Below, in pieces: positions 1 through 8,543 of a stretch of DNA of 64,000 nt. Position numbers and translations under genes: made by a program. The first letter of the stretch is position 1. Each line of letters begins with the position of its first letter. Source of the DNA: Clostridium sp. DL-VIII (lineage in GTDB: Bacteria; Bacillota; Clostridia; Clostridiales; Clostridiaceae). Where the stretch lies: NCBI RefSeq assembly GCF_000230835.1, contig NZ_CM001240.1, positions 62,001-126,000 of the forward strand, in the 5' to 3' direction. The notes under the pieces are model-generated. The model ran no database searches. It was given only the letters and a program-made list of their open reading frames with translations, and was not told where the DNA came from.

Positions 1-1156
1 AATCATGTACATATCCTAAAGGTGTTGGAACAAATAAGTTAGTGTCATTTAAATTATATATATTGGTATTATCTGTACCATTAAAAGGTTCATATACAAA
101 TTGGAAGTAATCTGCAATTACTTTCTTTTGAAGTTCAGTATCTAAATAATGCGGACTCTCATAATAAGAAATAGGAATATTTAAGGCACTTGCGGTGTCA
201 ATCCCTTTTTCAATTACACTACGCGTTTCCGCCTCTGTATCATTTACATCCTTCGCCAATTCTTCACCAATTCCACTTATCTCATTGCCATGCTGATGAG
301 TGTAGCCATGAAGTCCTATTTCGCCACCTTTATTGATAAAATAATCTAAAAGATCAACAAAACCTACATTTGTTATGTTGTTATTTGTTAACAAATCATT
401 ATCAATATTATCAGCTGGCGATACAAATCTAGGAATCCAGCTAACATGAAATTTCATTCCTTGAGAATATAAGAGATTAGCCATTAACTTTATTTTTGCT
501 TGGTTTTTATCTATTGCATAATTGCCGCCACAGCCGAAGTCTTCTAATCTGATTAAGGCAACTTTGTCACTATAAGATGTTGGCTCTTCATTAGGTGCTT
601 TAACATTATTATCAAGTAAACTGATACTATTATTTTTAAAATCAAAAACAGCAATTAAATTAAATAGTTTTTCTATATCTGAAATTGAAATATAATTAGT
701 ATCATCCTTATTTATTAAATTACCTCGAAGATAGCCTGTATTAGAATTTTTAATATAGGAATTTTGAGTTAGAGAAATTTTATTATCATTGTTGTATAAT
801 GATATTTTGTTATCTGAAGTGTCAAGCGTATAGTTTAATTTGCTGCAAATAAAACTAAGAGGGATGTAGTATCTTTGTGCCTTAAGCAGCATAGGAACAT
901 CTGTAATGTTAGTTTCGTTTAAAATATTTAAGGTTACATTATTAACCTCGCTTATAGGCTCATCATCAAATTTAAGCTTTGGAGTATATACTGATTTAAA
1001 GCCATTATCTGGAAGCGAACTGGCATAAACCATATTATTTATTATAGTTGGATCTTTACTAAAAAACTTATAGTAAAAAATAGAATGAAAAAACATAAAT
1101 ATAGATAATATCATTGTTAAAATAGCGAAAGTCAATGCTTTCCTTTTCTTTTGCAT
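1..1156 (-). CDS. Polysaccharide deacetylase-like protein (DUF2334 type), 3' end outside window
   Basis: The reading frame is open from an ATG at 1154-1156 to the left edge, so only the N-terminal ~385 residues are visible. AAAGGAGAG precedes the ATG at good spacing. A hydrophobic segment near residues 6-24 should be a signal or anchor, so the protein is probably outside the membrane. Residues ~70-200 look like a copper-amine-oxidase-N-type stalk domain (segment RYYIPLSFICSKL). From ~215 the sequence follows the DUF2334 deacetylase pattern: VALIRLEDFG with the catalytic-type Asp, then GGEIGLHGYTHQHGNE with metal-type His residues, then YESPHYLD. A role in cell-wall or exopolysaccharide de-N-acetylation is inferred. 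It is transcribed away from the metal importer. Confidence 0.8.
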   Translation of the reverse strand, partial: MQKKRKALTFAILTMILSIFMFFHSIFYYKFFSKDPTIINNMVYASSLPDNGFKSVYTPKLKFDDEPISEVNNVTLNILNETNITDVPMLLKAQRYYIPLSFICSKLNYTLDTSDNKISLYNNDNKISLTQNSYIKNSNTGYLRGNLINKDDTNYISISDIEKLFNLIAVFDFKNNSISLLDNNVKAPNEEPTSYSDKVALIRLEDFGCGGNYAIDKNQAKIKLMANLLYSQGMKFHVSWIPRFVSPADNIDNDLLTNNNITNVGFVDLLDYFINKGGEIGLHGYTHQHGNEISGIGEELAKDVNDTEAETRSVIEKGIDTASALNIPISYYESPHYLDTELQKKVIADYFQFVYEPFNGTDNTNIYNLNDTNLFVPTPLGYVHD

Positions 1157-1464
1157 AATTTTAATCTCTCCTTTTATGTATGAAATATAATTCCAAATAC
1201 ATATTATATTACAACTTTGTTACAGTTATTTGTCACAAAGGTTTTATACTTTCCTAGTTTTACCTTATTTCAATAAAAATAGTTTATTGCTAATTTTTCC
1301 ATCGAAATACTTCTGCGAGGTATATAGCTTCACTTCTGCTGCTAAACCTCTTACAAATTAATTTATACAACAAAATATGAAGTTTGTCTCTATTTTTTTA
1401 TTATTCTATAAATATATATAATAAAATTTCCTAAGCTCCATTATAAATAATATTTTTAAAAGTC
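1157..1464. other. Intergenic region between divergent genes
   Basis: AT-rich spacer between the deacetylase-like gene (leftward) and the metal importer (rightward). It should hold the promoter of the leftward gene. I see no open frame with a ribosome site and no strong hairpin here. Confidence 0.5.
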
Positions 1465-1526
1465 TTGACAAATAAAACTTAGAGGATTAAGGTAAATGTA
1501 AATGCAAACAATATGCATTTACATTT
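1465..1526 (+). promoter_or_regulatory. Promoter and perfect inverted-repeat operator of the metal ABC operon
   Basis: TTGACA at 1465-1470 is a good -35; the -10 is weak (TAAGGT at 1488-1493, 17-bp spacer). Right after it lies a perfect 13-bp inverted repeat, AAATGTAAATGCA (1494-1506) and TGCATTTACATTT (1514-1526), with a 7-bp spacer. A repeat overlapping the transcription start of a metal importer is where a metal-sensing repressor would bind. It does not match a Zur or Fur box I know. A run of T after the right arm also allows a terminator-like RNA hairpin. Confidence 0.6.
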
Positions 1527-1546
1527 TTTTTATAGGTGGTGCAAGA

Positions 1547-2515
1547 ATGAAACAATGTAATCTTATTATCAAAACTAAAAGTGTATTGAAATTATCTGCA
1601 CTTTCACTTTCATTATTTTTAGGCTTAGCCGGCTGTGCTCAAAGCTCTTCTTCGAGTTCTAACCAATCTAGCCCAAAGAGTGATGATAAAATAATCCAAG
1701 CCGTTGGTGCAGAAAATGAATACGCTGATGTTATAAAACAAATTGGTGGAGACTATGTATCAGTAACCTCTATTATGAGTGATGTTGGCACAGATCCCCA
1801 TTCTTATGAAGCAGATACTAAAGATTCAGAAGCCGTGAGTATAGCAACCTTAATCGTTCAAAATGGTCTAGGTTATGATGATTTTATGGACAAGCTTGAA
1901 TCAAGTGCTTCCAATTCAAATAGAACAATAATTGATGTGGCTAAATCTCTTGACTACGGTGACAACACAGAAAATCCACATCTTTGGTATAAGCCTGACA
2001 CTATGCCAAAAGTTGCAAAGCTTATCGCTGAAAATCTAGAAAGTCAATTGCCAGACCAAAAGGATTACTTTGAAGGTAATTTAAACAAATTTAATGACTC
2101 CTTAAAAACTTTTAATGATGATCTAAAACAAATTCAGGATTCCTATGCTAATGCAGGTGTTGCTGTTACTGAGCCTGTAGCTGACTATCTGCTAGAAGCT
2201 GCTAATTTAGACATAAAAACTCCATGGGATTACCAAGCATCAGTAATGAATGATACTGATCCTTCTCCACAAAATGTGCAGATACAGGAAAATCTTTTAA
2301 AGAATAAACAAGTAAAGGTGTTTTTATATAATCAACAGGCTATTGATGATTCTACTACTGCCCTATTACAACTTGCAAAAGATAATAATATTCCAATTGT
2401 AGGTGTATATGAAACTATGCCTCCAAACCACACATATCAAACTTGGATGGAAACTGAAGCTGAAAGCATAATTAAAGCTTTAAAAGATGGCGTTTCTACG
2501 GAGAAAATTTCATGA
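1547..2515 (+). CDS. Zinc/manganese ABC transporter substrate-binding lipoprotein
   Basis: Cluster A-I (SBP9) metal-binding lipoprotein of 322 residues. I chose the ATG at 1547 because it follows AGGTGG; the upstream in-frame ATG at 1502 lies inside the inverted repeat. A signal peptide ends in a LAGC lipobox with Cys30. Likely metal ligands are the His of TDPHSYE, the His of ENPHLWY, the Glu of TEPVADYL and an acidic residue near VYETMPP, a His2/Glu/acid set closer to PsaA-type Mn/Zn binders than to ZnuA. There is no His-rich loop. The stop overlaps the ATPase start (ATGA). Zinc versus manganese cannot be decided from sequence. Confidence 0.9.
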   Translation: MKQCNLIIKTKSVLKLSALSLSLFLGLAGCAQSSSSSSNQSSPKSDDKIIQAVGAENEYADVIKQIGGDYVSVTSIMSDVGTDPHSYEADTKDSEAVSIATLIVQNGLGYDDFMDKLESSASNSNRTIIDVAKSLDYGDNTENPHLWYKPDTMPKVAKLIAENLESQLPDQKDYFEGNLNKFNDSLKTFNDDLKQIQDSYANAGVAVTEPVADYLLEAANLDIKTPWDYQASVMNDTDPSPQNVQIQENLLKNKQVKVFLYNQQAIDDSTTALLQLAKDNNIPIVGVYETMPPNHTYQTWMETEAESIIKALKDGVSTEKIS

Positions 2516-3354
2516 TAAATACAAATACATTAAAATCTAACCCAATATTATCTCTTGATAACATTAAAGTAAGCTTTGGTGAACATTTAGTACTTAAAGA
2601 TGTGAATATTAACGTGTATCCAGGAGAATTCATTGGCCTTATTGGAGCTAATGGAGCGGGAAAATCTACACTGTTAAAGGTAATTTTAGGTCTATTACAG
2701 CCAACAAATGGGAAAGTGACAATCTTTAATGATAAAGAAAAAGAGTCAAAACATCTAATTGGATATGTCCCTCAAAAAATATTTTTAGATCCTAACGTTC
2801 CTTTAAGAAGTCGGGATTTAGTAGCTCTTGGCCTTGATGGACATAAGTTTGGAATTCCTTTTCCAAGTAAAAAGAAAGAAAGAATTGTAAATGAACTATT
2901 AGAGGCTGTAGATGCCATGAGATATGCAGATGCACCTGCTGGAAAACTATCTGGCGGGGAACAGCAAAGACTTCTTATTGCTCAAGCTTTGCTTACAAAT
3001 CCCAAGGTACTGCTTCTAGATGAACCGCTATCAAACCTAGACATTAAAAGCGCTTATGAAATAATAAATTTGGTATCACGCATAGGCCGTGAACGAGGCA
3101 TAGCTATAATTTTGGTAGCACATGATATGAATCCGCTTTTAGGTGTAATGGACAGGGTTGTATATTTAGCAGATGGAAATGCTGTAATGGGACAAGTGGA
3201 TGAAGTTTTTCAAAGTGATGTATTAAGCAAACTATATGGTTACCCAGTAGAAGTTTTAAATATAAAAGGGCGAATTATAGTATTAGGTGAACAATACTCT
3301 AATAACATAGATGCTTATTCATATGATAGACACTATAAAACTCGGGGGTTCTAA
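2512..3354 (+). CDS. Metal ABC transporter ATP-binding protein (ZnuC-like)
   Basis: ATPase of the zinc/manganese importer, 280 residues. Walker A GANGAGKS is at 45-52, the signature LSGGE at 146-150, Walker B LLLDEP at 167-172, and an H-loop VAHDMN follows. The length fits ZnuC/AdcC/PsaB proteins. Its ATG overlaps the stop of the binding protein and it ends 1 base before the first permease, so the four genes form one translationally coupled operon. The C-terminal ~30 residues after VLNIKGR are a short extension. Confidence 0.93.
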   Translation: MINTNTLKSNPILSLDNIKVSFGEHLVLKDVNINVYPGEFIGLIGANGAGKSTLLKVILGLLQPTNGKVTIFNDKEKESKHLIGYVPQKIFLDPNVPLRSRDLVALGLDGHKFGIPFPSKKKERIVNELLEAVDAMRYADAPAGKLSGGEQQRLLIAQALLTNPKVLLLDEPLSNLDIKSAYEIINLVSRIGRERGIAIILVAHDMNPLLGVMDRVVYLADGNAVMGQVDEVFQSDVLSKLYGYPVEVLNIKGRIIVLGEQYSNNIDAYSYDRHYKTRGF

Positions 3355-3355
3355 C

Positions 3356-4255
3356 ATGAAAAATTTTTTAACTTTTCTATTTGCACCAGGTTTTTTTGAA
3401 AGTATTCAAGTTTTACACGCTTTAATTCTTGGCAGCATTGTTGCTGCCATCTCTGGCGTTATTGGAGTATTTGTTATTATTAAAGGCCAAACTTTTGCAG
3501 CTCATGCAATTGCAGATTTTGGCGGTGCAGGTGCAGCTATTATATTTTTATCTGGAATTAATTCATTGTGGGGCTTTTTAGGCTTTGGAGTTTTAGCAGC
3601 TTGTGGTGTAGAGCTTTTAGGTAACAAAGCCAAAGAAAAAGACTTAGCTACAGGCGTAATACTCTCAATTGCTTTAGGAGTGCAGGCACTATTTTTATAC
3701 TTTGATACTCACTTCACTCAAAAGGCAAGTGAACCTATGCTGATTTTATTTGGATCTATTTTCGTCATTAGCCATTCCACAATATATATAGTAGCATTTC
3801 TTACAGTAGCTACTATCTTTGTGTTTTCTATTTTCTATAGACCTATTTTACTATGCTCTATAGATACTGACCTTGCAAAAACTATGGGTATTAATGTTCG
3901 TTTAATAGGCATCGTATTTATAATTTTATTAGCTCTTGTAGTTGAAGAAGGCTCACTCATTATGGGTTCTCTCTTAAGCAGTGCCCTCTTAATTGGTCCT
4001 GCTGCTGCAGCCATGAGGCTTACACATAAAATGAATTTCGCCATGCTTTTATCAGCTGTTATTGGAATTTTAAGTGTATGCCTTGGAATTCTTCTAGCTT
4101 ATGACAGCTTCTATTGGCCTCCTAATGGAAGAGGGTGGCCTGTAAGCTTTTTTATATCTGTTCTTGTGTTAGTCTTTTATATACTTTCCAGAATAAAGGA
4201 GCAATTCTCCATGCTTCAGAAAATCAAAAAAGGGAGGATGATATCCAATGAATAA
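3356..4255 (+). CDS. Metal ABC transporter permease (ZnuB-like), subunit 1
   Basis: Membrane permease of the ABC-3 family, 299 residues and about eight hydrophobic segments. The start at 3356 follows GGGGG directly after the ATPase stop; the longer frame from 3311 would overlap the ATPase and is less likely. Family-like segments include GQTFAAHAIADFGGAGAA near the N-terminus and a Gly/Ala/Pro-rich LIGPAAAAMRL coupling region. A second, different permease follows with a short overlap, so the channel is probably a heterodimer. Confidence 0.9.
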   Translation: MKNFLTFLFAPGFFESIQVLHALILGSIVAAISGVIGVFVIIKGQTFAAHAIADFGGAGAAIIFLSGINSLWGFLGFGVLAACGVELLGNKAKEKDLATGVILSIALGVQALFLYFDTHFTQKASEPMLILFGSIFVISHSTIYIVAFLTVATIFVFSIFYRPILLCSIDTDLAKTMGINVRLIGIVFIILLALVVEEGSLIMGSLLSSALLIGPAAAAMRLTHKMNFAMLLSAVIGILSVCLGILLAYDSFYWPPNGRGWPVSFFISVLVLVFYILSRIKEQFSMLQKIKKGRMISNE

Positions 4256-5060
4256 CCTTGGACTATTTACAGATACATTTATGATCCATGCTTGGATCAG
4301 CGGAACAATAATAGCTATACTCTGTGCACTTATTGGTTTTTTTGTGGTTATCAGGGGAGACTCTTTTGCTTCTCATGCATTACCTCAAGCTGGATTTTCT
4401 GGAGGCGCTGGTGCAATATTATTTAATATTAATCCTATGTATGGCTTATCTATATTTGTGCTTGGCGGTGCAATAATAATTGGACTTTTTAGTAAAAAAG
4501 AACGTAATGATATAATTACTGCCCTTAGCCTAGTTGTTATTCTTGGAATAGGAGCACTATTCATGGGCTTGAGTAATAAATATGCAGCTGGAGCATATGC
4601 TTTACTTTTCGGTCAAATCGTAGGAATCAGCTATGAACAAGTGCTCCAAACATCGATTTTGGGATTAATCTGCCTTGTAATCATAGTTCTTTTATATAGG
4701 CCGCTTCTACTCGTTTCTATTTCTAAAGATGTTGCTGAATCAAGAGGAATACCTGTTATATTAACAGAAGGGATTTTCATGATAGTGCTAGGATTAATTT
4801 CCGCAGCTACTGTACCAATAGTTGGTGCATTACTCTGCTTTAGTTTACTTGTAGTTCCTACTGCTGCAAGTGCTTATATAACAAGCAATCCCAAATTGGT
4901 CATAGCTTTATCTCTGATATTCTCTGTATCTTCAGTATGGATATCATTAACTTTAGCATATTACTCAGGATGGCCAATTGGATTTTTTGTTTCAACAATT
5001 GGAGGGATAATATATTTTCTTTCAAGAATAACCAGCAAAATAAAGTTTGGAAGTAACTAA
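4248..5060 (+). CDS. Metal ABC transporter permease (ZnuB-like), subunit 2
   Basis: Second ABC-3 family permease, 270 residues with about eight hydrophobic segments, starting 8 bases inside subunit 1 behind AGGGAGG. It keeps the family pattern RGDSFASHALPQAGFSGGAGA and VPTAASAYI. It is diverged from subunit 1, which points to an obligate heterodimer. It is the last gene of the operon; a hairpin with a T run follows at 5113. Confidence 0.9.
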   Translation: MNNLGLFTDTFMIHAWISGTIIAILCALIGFFVVIRGDSFASHALPQAGFSGGAGAILFNINPMYGLSIFVLGGAIIIGLFSKKERNDIITALSLVVILGIGALFMGLSNKYAAGAYALLFGQIVGISYEQVLQTSILGLICLVIIVLLYRPLLLVSISKDVAESRGIPVILTEGIFMIVLGLISAATVPIVGALLCFSLLVVPTAASAYITSNPKLVIALSLIFSVSSVWISLTLAYYSGWPIGFFVSTIGGIIYFLSRITSKIKFGSN

Positions 5061-5112
5061 ATACAGAAAGTTTCCTTTAATTATTATAATTAGACTTCCT
5101 AACCTGGATAAA

Positions 5113-5157
5113 AAAGTACCTTAAAGCAAGTAAAACTAAACTTTAAGGTACTTTTTT
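5113..5157 (+). terminator. Rho-independent terminator of the metal importer operon
   Basis: A perfect 14-bp stem, AAAGTACCTTAAAG with CTTTAAGGTACTTT, has a 14-nt loop and runs into further T. It lies ~50 bases after the last permease. Confidence 0.85.
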
Positions 5158-5167
5158 ATGTATACCT

Positions 5168-5260
5168 TGGCGGAGAGAGGGGGATTTGAACCCCCGGTAC
5201 CTCATAAAAAGGTACAATGGTTTTCGAGACCACCGCCTTAAACCCCTCGGCCATCTCTCC
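5168..5260 (-). tRNA. tRNA-Ser (anticodon CGA)
   Basis: On the minus strand the RNA starts GGAGAGATGGCCGAG and ends TCTCTCC-G-CCA. The 7-bp acceptor stem is perfect, the T arm reads GGGGGTTCAAATCCCCC, and a long variable arm gives the ~93-nt class II form. The anticodon loop CTCGAAA, closed by GTGGT/ACCAT, places CGA at positions 34-36, so it reads UCG serine codons. The 3' CCA is encoded. Confidence 0.95.
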
Positions 5261-5290
5261 TTATCTTCTTATTTAATTTTAATTCTTATA

Positions 5291-5351
5291 CAAATATATG
5301 TGATTTCAGTAAGTTGTCATATAAGTCTAAGTTAAAAGCCGAATATCTATA
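5291..5351. repeat. Dispersed intergenic repeat R1, copy 1
   Basis: This stretch resembles 36151-36214 over about 60 bases, with TGATTTCAGT, TAAGTTAAAAG and GAATATCTATA shared. A shorter hairpin version is at 35093-35127. The core folds as TATGTG/CATATA-like arms. The copies sit only between genes. Confidence 0.55.
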
Positions 5352-5357
5352 GCAACC

Positions 5358-5514
5358 AAAAAGCCCTTAAAAGGAAAATGATGCTCCAAAAGTGAGAGTT
5401 TAAAAGTGAGCATCCAAAACAGCTAAAAACATAAATTTCATCTAGGAGTATTTTACACTTTCTTTTTTAAAACTTTCTCTTTGAGCATCCTGTATATAGC
5501 TAATAGGCTTTCGT
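5358..5514. repeat. Long imperfect palindrome, MITE-like
   Basis: GATGCTCCAAAAGTGAGAG (from ~5379) is mirrored by the complement of CTTTCTCTTTGAGCATC (to ~5488). The flanks AAAGCC and GGCTTT extend the symmetry to ~155 bp. A second GAGCATCC lies inside. There is no coding potential, and it could be a decayed miniature mobile element or a folded RNA. Confidence 0.45.
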
Positions 5515-5560
5515 TTCAAGCCAATCATCATTTGTTAATTGTTAACTAATCCACCTATTA

Positions 5561-6010
5561 TTATAAATCTTTTTTTCTCCTGTTGTCAAAAAATTCTGTT
5601 AGCATTTTTGAGCATTCAGAATCATACAGCCATTTAGTACTTACAAAATTATCTAGCCTCATATCGTCCAAGAGATTTATTACAGATCCGCATGCTCCCA
5701 TATCCTTATTAAAAGTTCCTATATAAATTTTAGATATTCTGCTTTGAACAATTGCGCTGGCACACATTGGACATGGCTCTAAGGTAACATACATTTCAGT
5801 CCCACCCAGCCTCCAGTCTCCAATATACTTTGAAGCTTCTTTAATTGCTAAAATTTCAGCATGAGCTGTACTGTCTTTTAAAGTTTCCTTTAAATTATGA
5901 GCTTTTCCAATAACTACTCCATCTTTTACAATTACTGCACCTACTGGAATCTCCCCCTTACTCATCGCTATCCTTGCTTCTTCCTTAGCTAATTCCAAAA
6001 AGTCATTCAT
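5561..6010 (-). CDS. tadA: tRNA adenosine(34) deaminase TadA
   Basis: Zinc-dependent deaminase that makes inosine at the wobble base of tRNA-Arg(ACG), 149 residues. The active site is complete: H50-A-E52, with E52 as proton donor, and P-C80-P-M-C83 as the other zinc ligands. NLKETLKDSTAHAE and TLEPCPMC are typical of TadA rather than of cytidine or guanine deaminases. GGGTGG precedes the ATG. It lies leftward of and 300 bases from tRNA-Ser and seems to be a single-gene unit. Confidence 0.95.
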   Translation of the reverse strand: MNDFLELAKEEARIAMSKGEIPVGAVIVKDGVVIGKAHNLKETLKDSTAHAEILAIKEASKYIGDWRLGGTEMYVTLEPCPMCASAIVQSRISKIYIGTFNKDMGACGSVINLLDDMRLDNFVSTKWLYDSECSKMLTEFFDNRRKKDL

Positions 6011-6335
6011 AATCCACCACCCTTTAGTTAGTTATTAGTGACAAGTGATTAGTTATAAGATAATAATAAAATCCACGAAATGGATTTCTAAAAACATATC
6101 CTTAGAAAAGCTGAAAGCTTTTCTTCCTAAAAATTGTCTCTTCCCACTTATCATTCATCACTTATAATTGCCACTTACTTGCTTAATTTCACCTAAAATA
6201 AAATCTGCACATTACAAATATTATTATCACTATTACATCTTATTGCATATAGTATAGTAATTAAAATCATACGCTTTATACTCATGTATGTCTAATTATA
6301 ATTTTCAACCTTATAAAAATAATTAAACAAATAGA
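6011..6335. other. Intergenic region upstream of tadA
   Basis: About 320 bases without a gene. It holds several short hairpins, for example AGAAAAGCT/AGCTTTTCT near 6114-6133 and AAATCCACGAAATGGATTT near 6069-6088, and AT-rich repeats of the TTAGTTATTAGTGA type. No promoter stands out clearly. Confidence 0.4.
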
Positions 6336-6369
6336 AGGGGTATTTCTAATCTCTTAGAAATATACCCCT
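6336..6369 (-). terminator. Terminator of the CorC-type gene
   Basis: The minus strand folds AGGGGTATATTTCTAA/TTAGAAATACCCCT with a 4-nt loop, followed by TCTATTTG. It lies ~60 bases past the stop of the gene ending at 6427. Confidence 0.8.
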
Positions 6370-6426
6370 CCTATCTTAATTTATCTAGTCATTTCCAAAA
6401 AACTTGCGCTCATGCTTGTCTATCTT

Positions 6427-7704
6427 TCACATATCATTAGCCGCCTGCTTTTCTTCAATATTAATAATCATTCTAACTTTTTTGATTCTATTCTTCACTA
6501 TTTCTTCAGCAATTAGCTTTACACCATTTACTGTAACTTCCTCATATTTTTCCGGAACTCTTCCAAGTTCACCTATCATGATTCCGCCGATAGAATCGAA
6601 TTCATCTGAATCTATATTAAAGCCTACTAAATCACTTATATCATGAAGTCTGAGGCTTCCATCAACAACATATTCATTATCATCTATGAAATCAATAGGA
6701 TGCTTTTCTTCATCATATTCGTCTTCAATATCTCCAACTATTTCTTCTACTAAATCTTCTATTGTAATCAATCCTACAGTTCCGCCATATTCATCTAATA
6801 CAACAGCCATATGATTTCTTGTTCTTTTCATTTCTTTAAACAATTCCACGATTCTTCTAAATTCAAAAGTATATAATGGTTCCCTTATATATTTTGAAAT
6901 ATTAAAATCTTCTCTTATATTTTCAACCATAGCAAGATCTTTAACATTCAATACACCTATAATATTATCTATGGTCTCTCTATAGACTGGAATTCTTGAA
7001 AATTGTTCGTTTTTGAATATATGCATGACTTCATCATAGCTTGCTTCTTCATCCACTGAAACAATATCAACCCTTTGAACCATTGCATCTTTTACAAGAA
7101 GATCTGCAAAGTCAATTACATTAAATATCATCTCTTTTTCAGCATTTTCCAAAACACCCTCTTCTTCACTTACTCCAACTATAGTCCTTAACTCCTCTTC
7201 TGTTATAGAAGACTTGTCCTCACTAACATCTCCTGCAAAAATTCTAGTAAAAAGTGAAGATATAGAAGTAAATATATAAACCAAAGGCTTAAATATTATT
7301 ACTATAAATTTTATGGGTGTAGCAACCAATAAAGAAACTGTTTCGGCTCTCTGTTTTGCAATAGACTTTGGTGTTATTTCAGCAAAAATTAATACTAGAA
7401 TCGTTATTATTCCAGTTGCTATTCCAACTCCTGTGTCGCCAAACAAATCAGTCGCAAGCACGGTAGCTACTGCCGATGCTGCAATATTTGCCACATTATT
7501 TCCTATTAAAATTGCTCCTAAAAGTTTACTTGGATCTTCAATAAGTTTTTCAACCAGTTCAGCTTTAGGAACTTTTTCCTCAACCATATGCCTTAATCTC
7601 ATTCTGCTTAAAGACATTAATGCTGTTTCTGACATCGAGAAAAAACCTGATACTGCAATTAGTAAAACTAAGCTAAGTAACTGCCACGTATAAATGGGGT
7701 CCAA
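6427..7704 (-). CDS. CorC/HlyC-family membrane protein (CNNM transmembrane, CBS pair, CorC domain)
   Basis: 425 residues. A CNNM/DUF21 domain with about four membrane segments (1-~180, with SGFFSMSETALMSL and GNNVANIAASA) is followed by paired CBS domains (~205-330, with QRVDIVSVDEEASYDEV and LDEYGGTVGLITIEDLVEEIVGDIEDE) and a C-terminal transporter-associated CorC_HlyC domain. The family is linked to Mg2+/Co2+ efflux or resistance; the old name hemolysin is not supported here. The start codon is TTG, with AGGAGAG upstream. It stands alone, with its own terminator. Confidence 0.88.
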   Translation of the reverse strand: MDPIYTWQLLSLVLLIAVSGFFSMSETALMSLSRMRLRHMVEEKVPKAELVEKLIEDPSKLLGAILIGNNVANIAASAVATVLATDLFGDTGVGIATGIITILVLIFAEITPKSIAKQRAETVSLLVATPIKFIVIIFKPLVYIFTSISSLFTRIFAGDVSEDKSSITEEELRTIVGVSEEEGVLENAEKEMIFNVIDFADLLVKDAMVQRVDIVSVDEEASYDEVMHIFKNEQFSRIPVYRETIDNIIGVLNVKDLAMVENIREDFNISKYIREPLYTFEFRRIVELFKEMKRTRNHMAVVLDEYGGTVGLITIEDLVEEIVGDIEDEYDEEKHPIDFIDDNEYVVDGSLRLHDISDLVGFNIDSDEFDSIGGIMIGELGRVPEKYEEVTVNGVKLIAEEIVKNRIKKVRMIINIEEKQAANDM

Positions 7705-7865
7705 AAATGATCACTCTCCTAATAACTCAAATTTTATTTGTAATTTCTATTATATCACAATATAAATAAAAGTAATATAATTCCACTATTTTAACATTTA
7801 TTTAATAATATATGTATTAGGAAGAATTTTAAATCATTCTTTTTTATTTACAAATTAATTTAATT

Positions 7866-8339
7866 TTAAAATCTCATTTTCTGGACATAAGCTATTTTTA
7901 CTATCTTTTCTAATTCCTCATTTAGGGCCAATTGAATTACTTTATTATTGCTTAATTCAAAAGTATATATATTAAATCCATTTATGTTACTGTTATAGTA
8001 TGCTTCTGTTCCTTTTCTAAATGCATTTTTTCTTTCTGTTAAATATACTCTTTTAACCTCACCTTTATTAATCTTTTGAGCAACCCTTCTTCTACTTGCA
8101 TTGTATACCTTAGTTATAGTAATATCACCATTATATAGCTCATATTCAAAATCAATATACATAAAGTAACTTCCTACAAAAAGTGCTGCAGCAGCTATTG
8201 CTAATGCAAGTCCAATTATAATAGATCCTAAAACAAATAATATTGCAGCCACACCAAAAATAATCGCTAAATTTTTAAGCATATTGCTTATTCTTTTAGA
8301 TCTATCTGATGGTATAAATTGTTCTAAAACTACCTCCAT
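7866..8339 (-). CDS. Small membrane protein of unknown function (DUF6106-like)
   Basis: 157 residues with two adjacent hydrophobic segments at ~22-60 and a soluble, basic C-terminal half (KITKVYNASRRRVAQKI, then VKRVYLTERKNAF). The layout resembles the small clostridial family DUF6106, an assignment from memory. GGGGAG precedes the ATG. It is transcribed in the same direction as the CorC-type gene upstream in coordinate order but is separated by 160 bases. No function can be given. Confidence 0.6.
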   Translation of the reverse strand: MEVVLEQFIPSDRSKRISNMLKNLAIIFGVAAILFVLGSIIIGLALAIAAAALFVGSYFMYIDFEYELYNGDITITKVYNASRRRVAQKINKGEVKRVYLTERKNAFRKGTEAYYNSNINGFNIYTFELSNNKVIQLALNEELEKIVKIAYVQKMRF

Positions 8340-8543
8340 ATTTCCCGCTCCCCTTCACAAGATTATGTTCCTATACTAATATTTTAAAATATTTGAAAAT
8401 ATTTTCAAGTAAATTATATCAAGTGTTTTAGTCAAAATATATCTGGTTTTTTATTTTTGTAAGATGTCACATTTATTTAGTGTTTATCCTTTTTATTTTT
8501 TCAATAATATATGATAAAATTTTCTTGAAAGGTGGCAATAATA

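Noticed and set aside
1494..1526. Zur or PerR box
   Set aside because: The inverted repeat is perfect but neither half-site nor spacing matches those consensus sites, so it is left as an unassigned operator.
7313..7693. 126-codon plus-strand frame opposite the CorC-type gene
   Set aside because: Shadow frame with no start signal.
6427..7704. Hemolysin
   Set aside because: The HlyC name for this family is historical; domains are CNNM, CBS and CorC, which point to cation transport.
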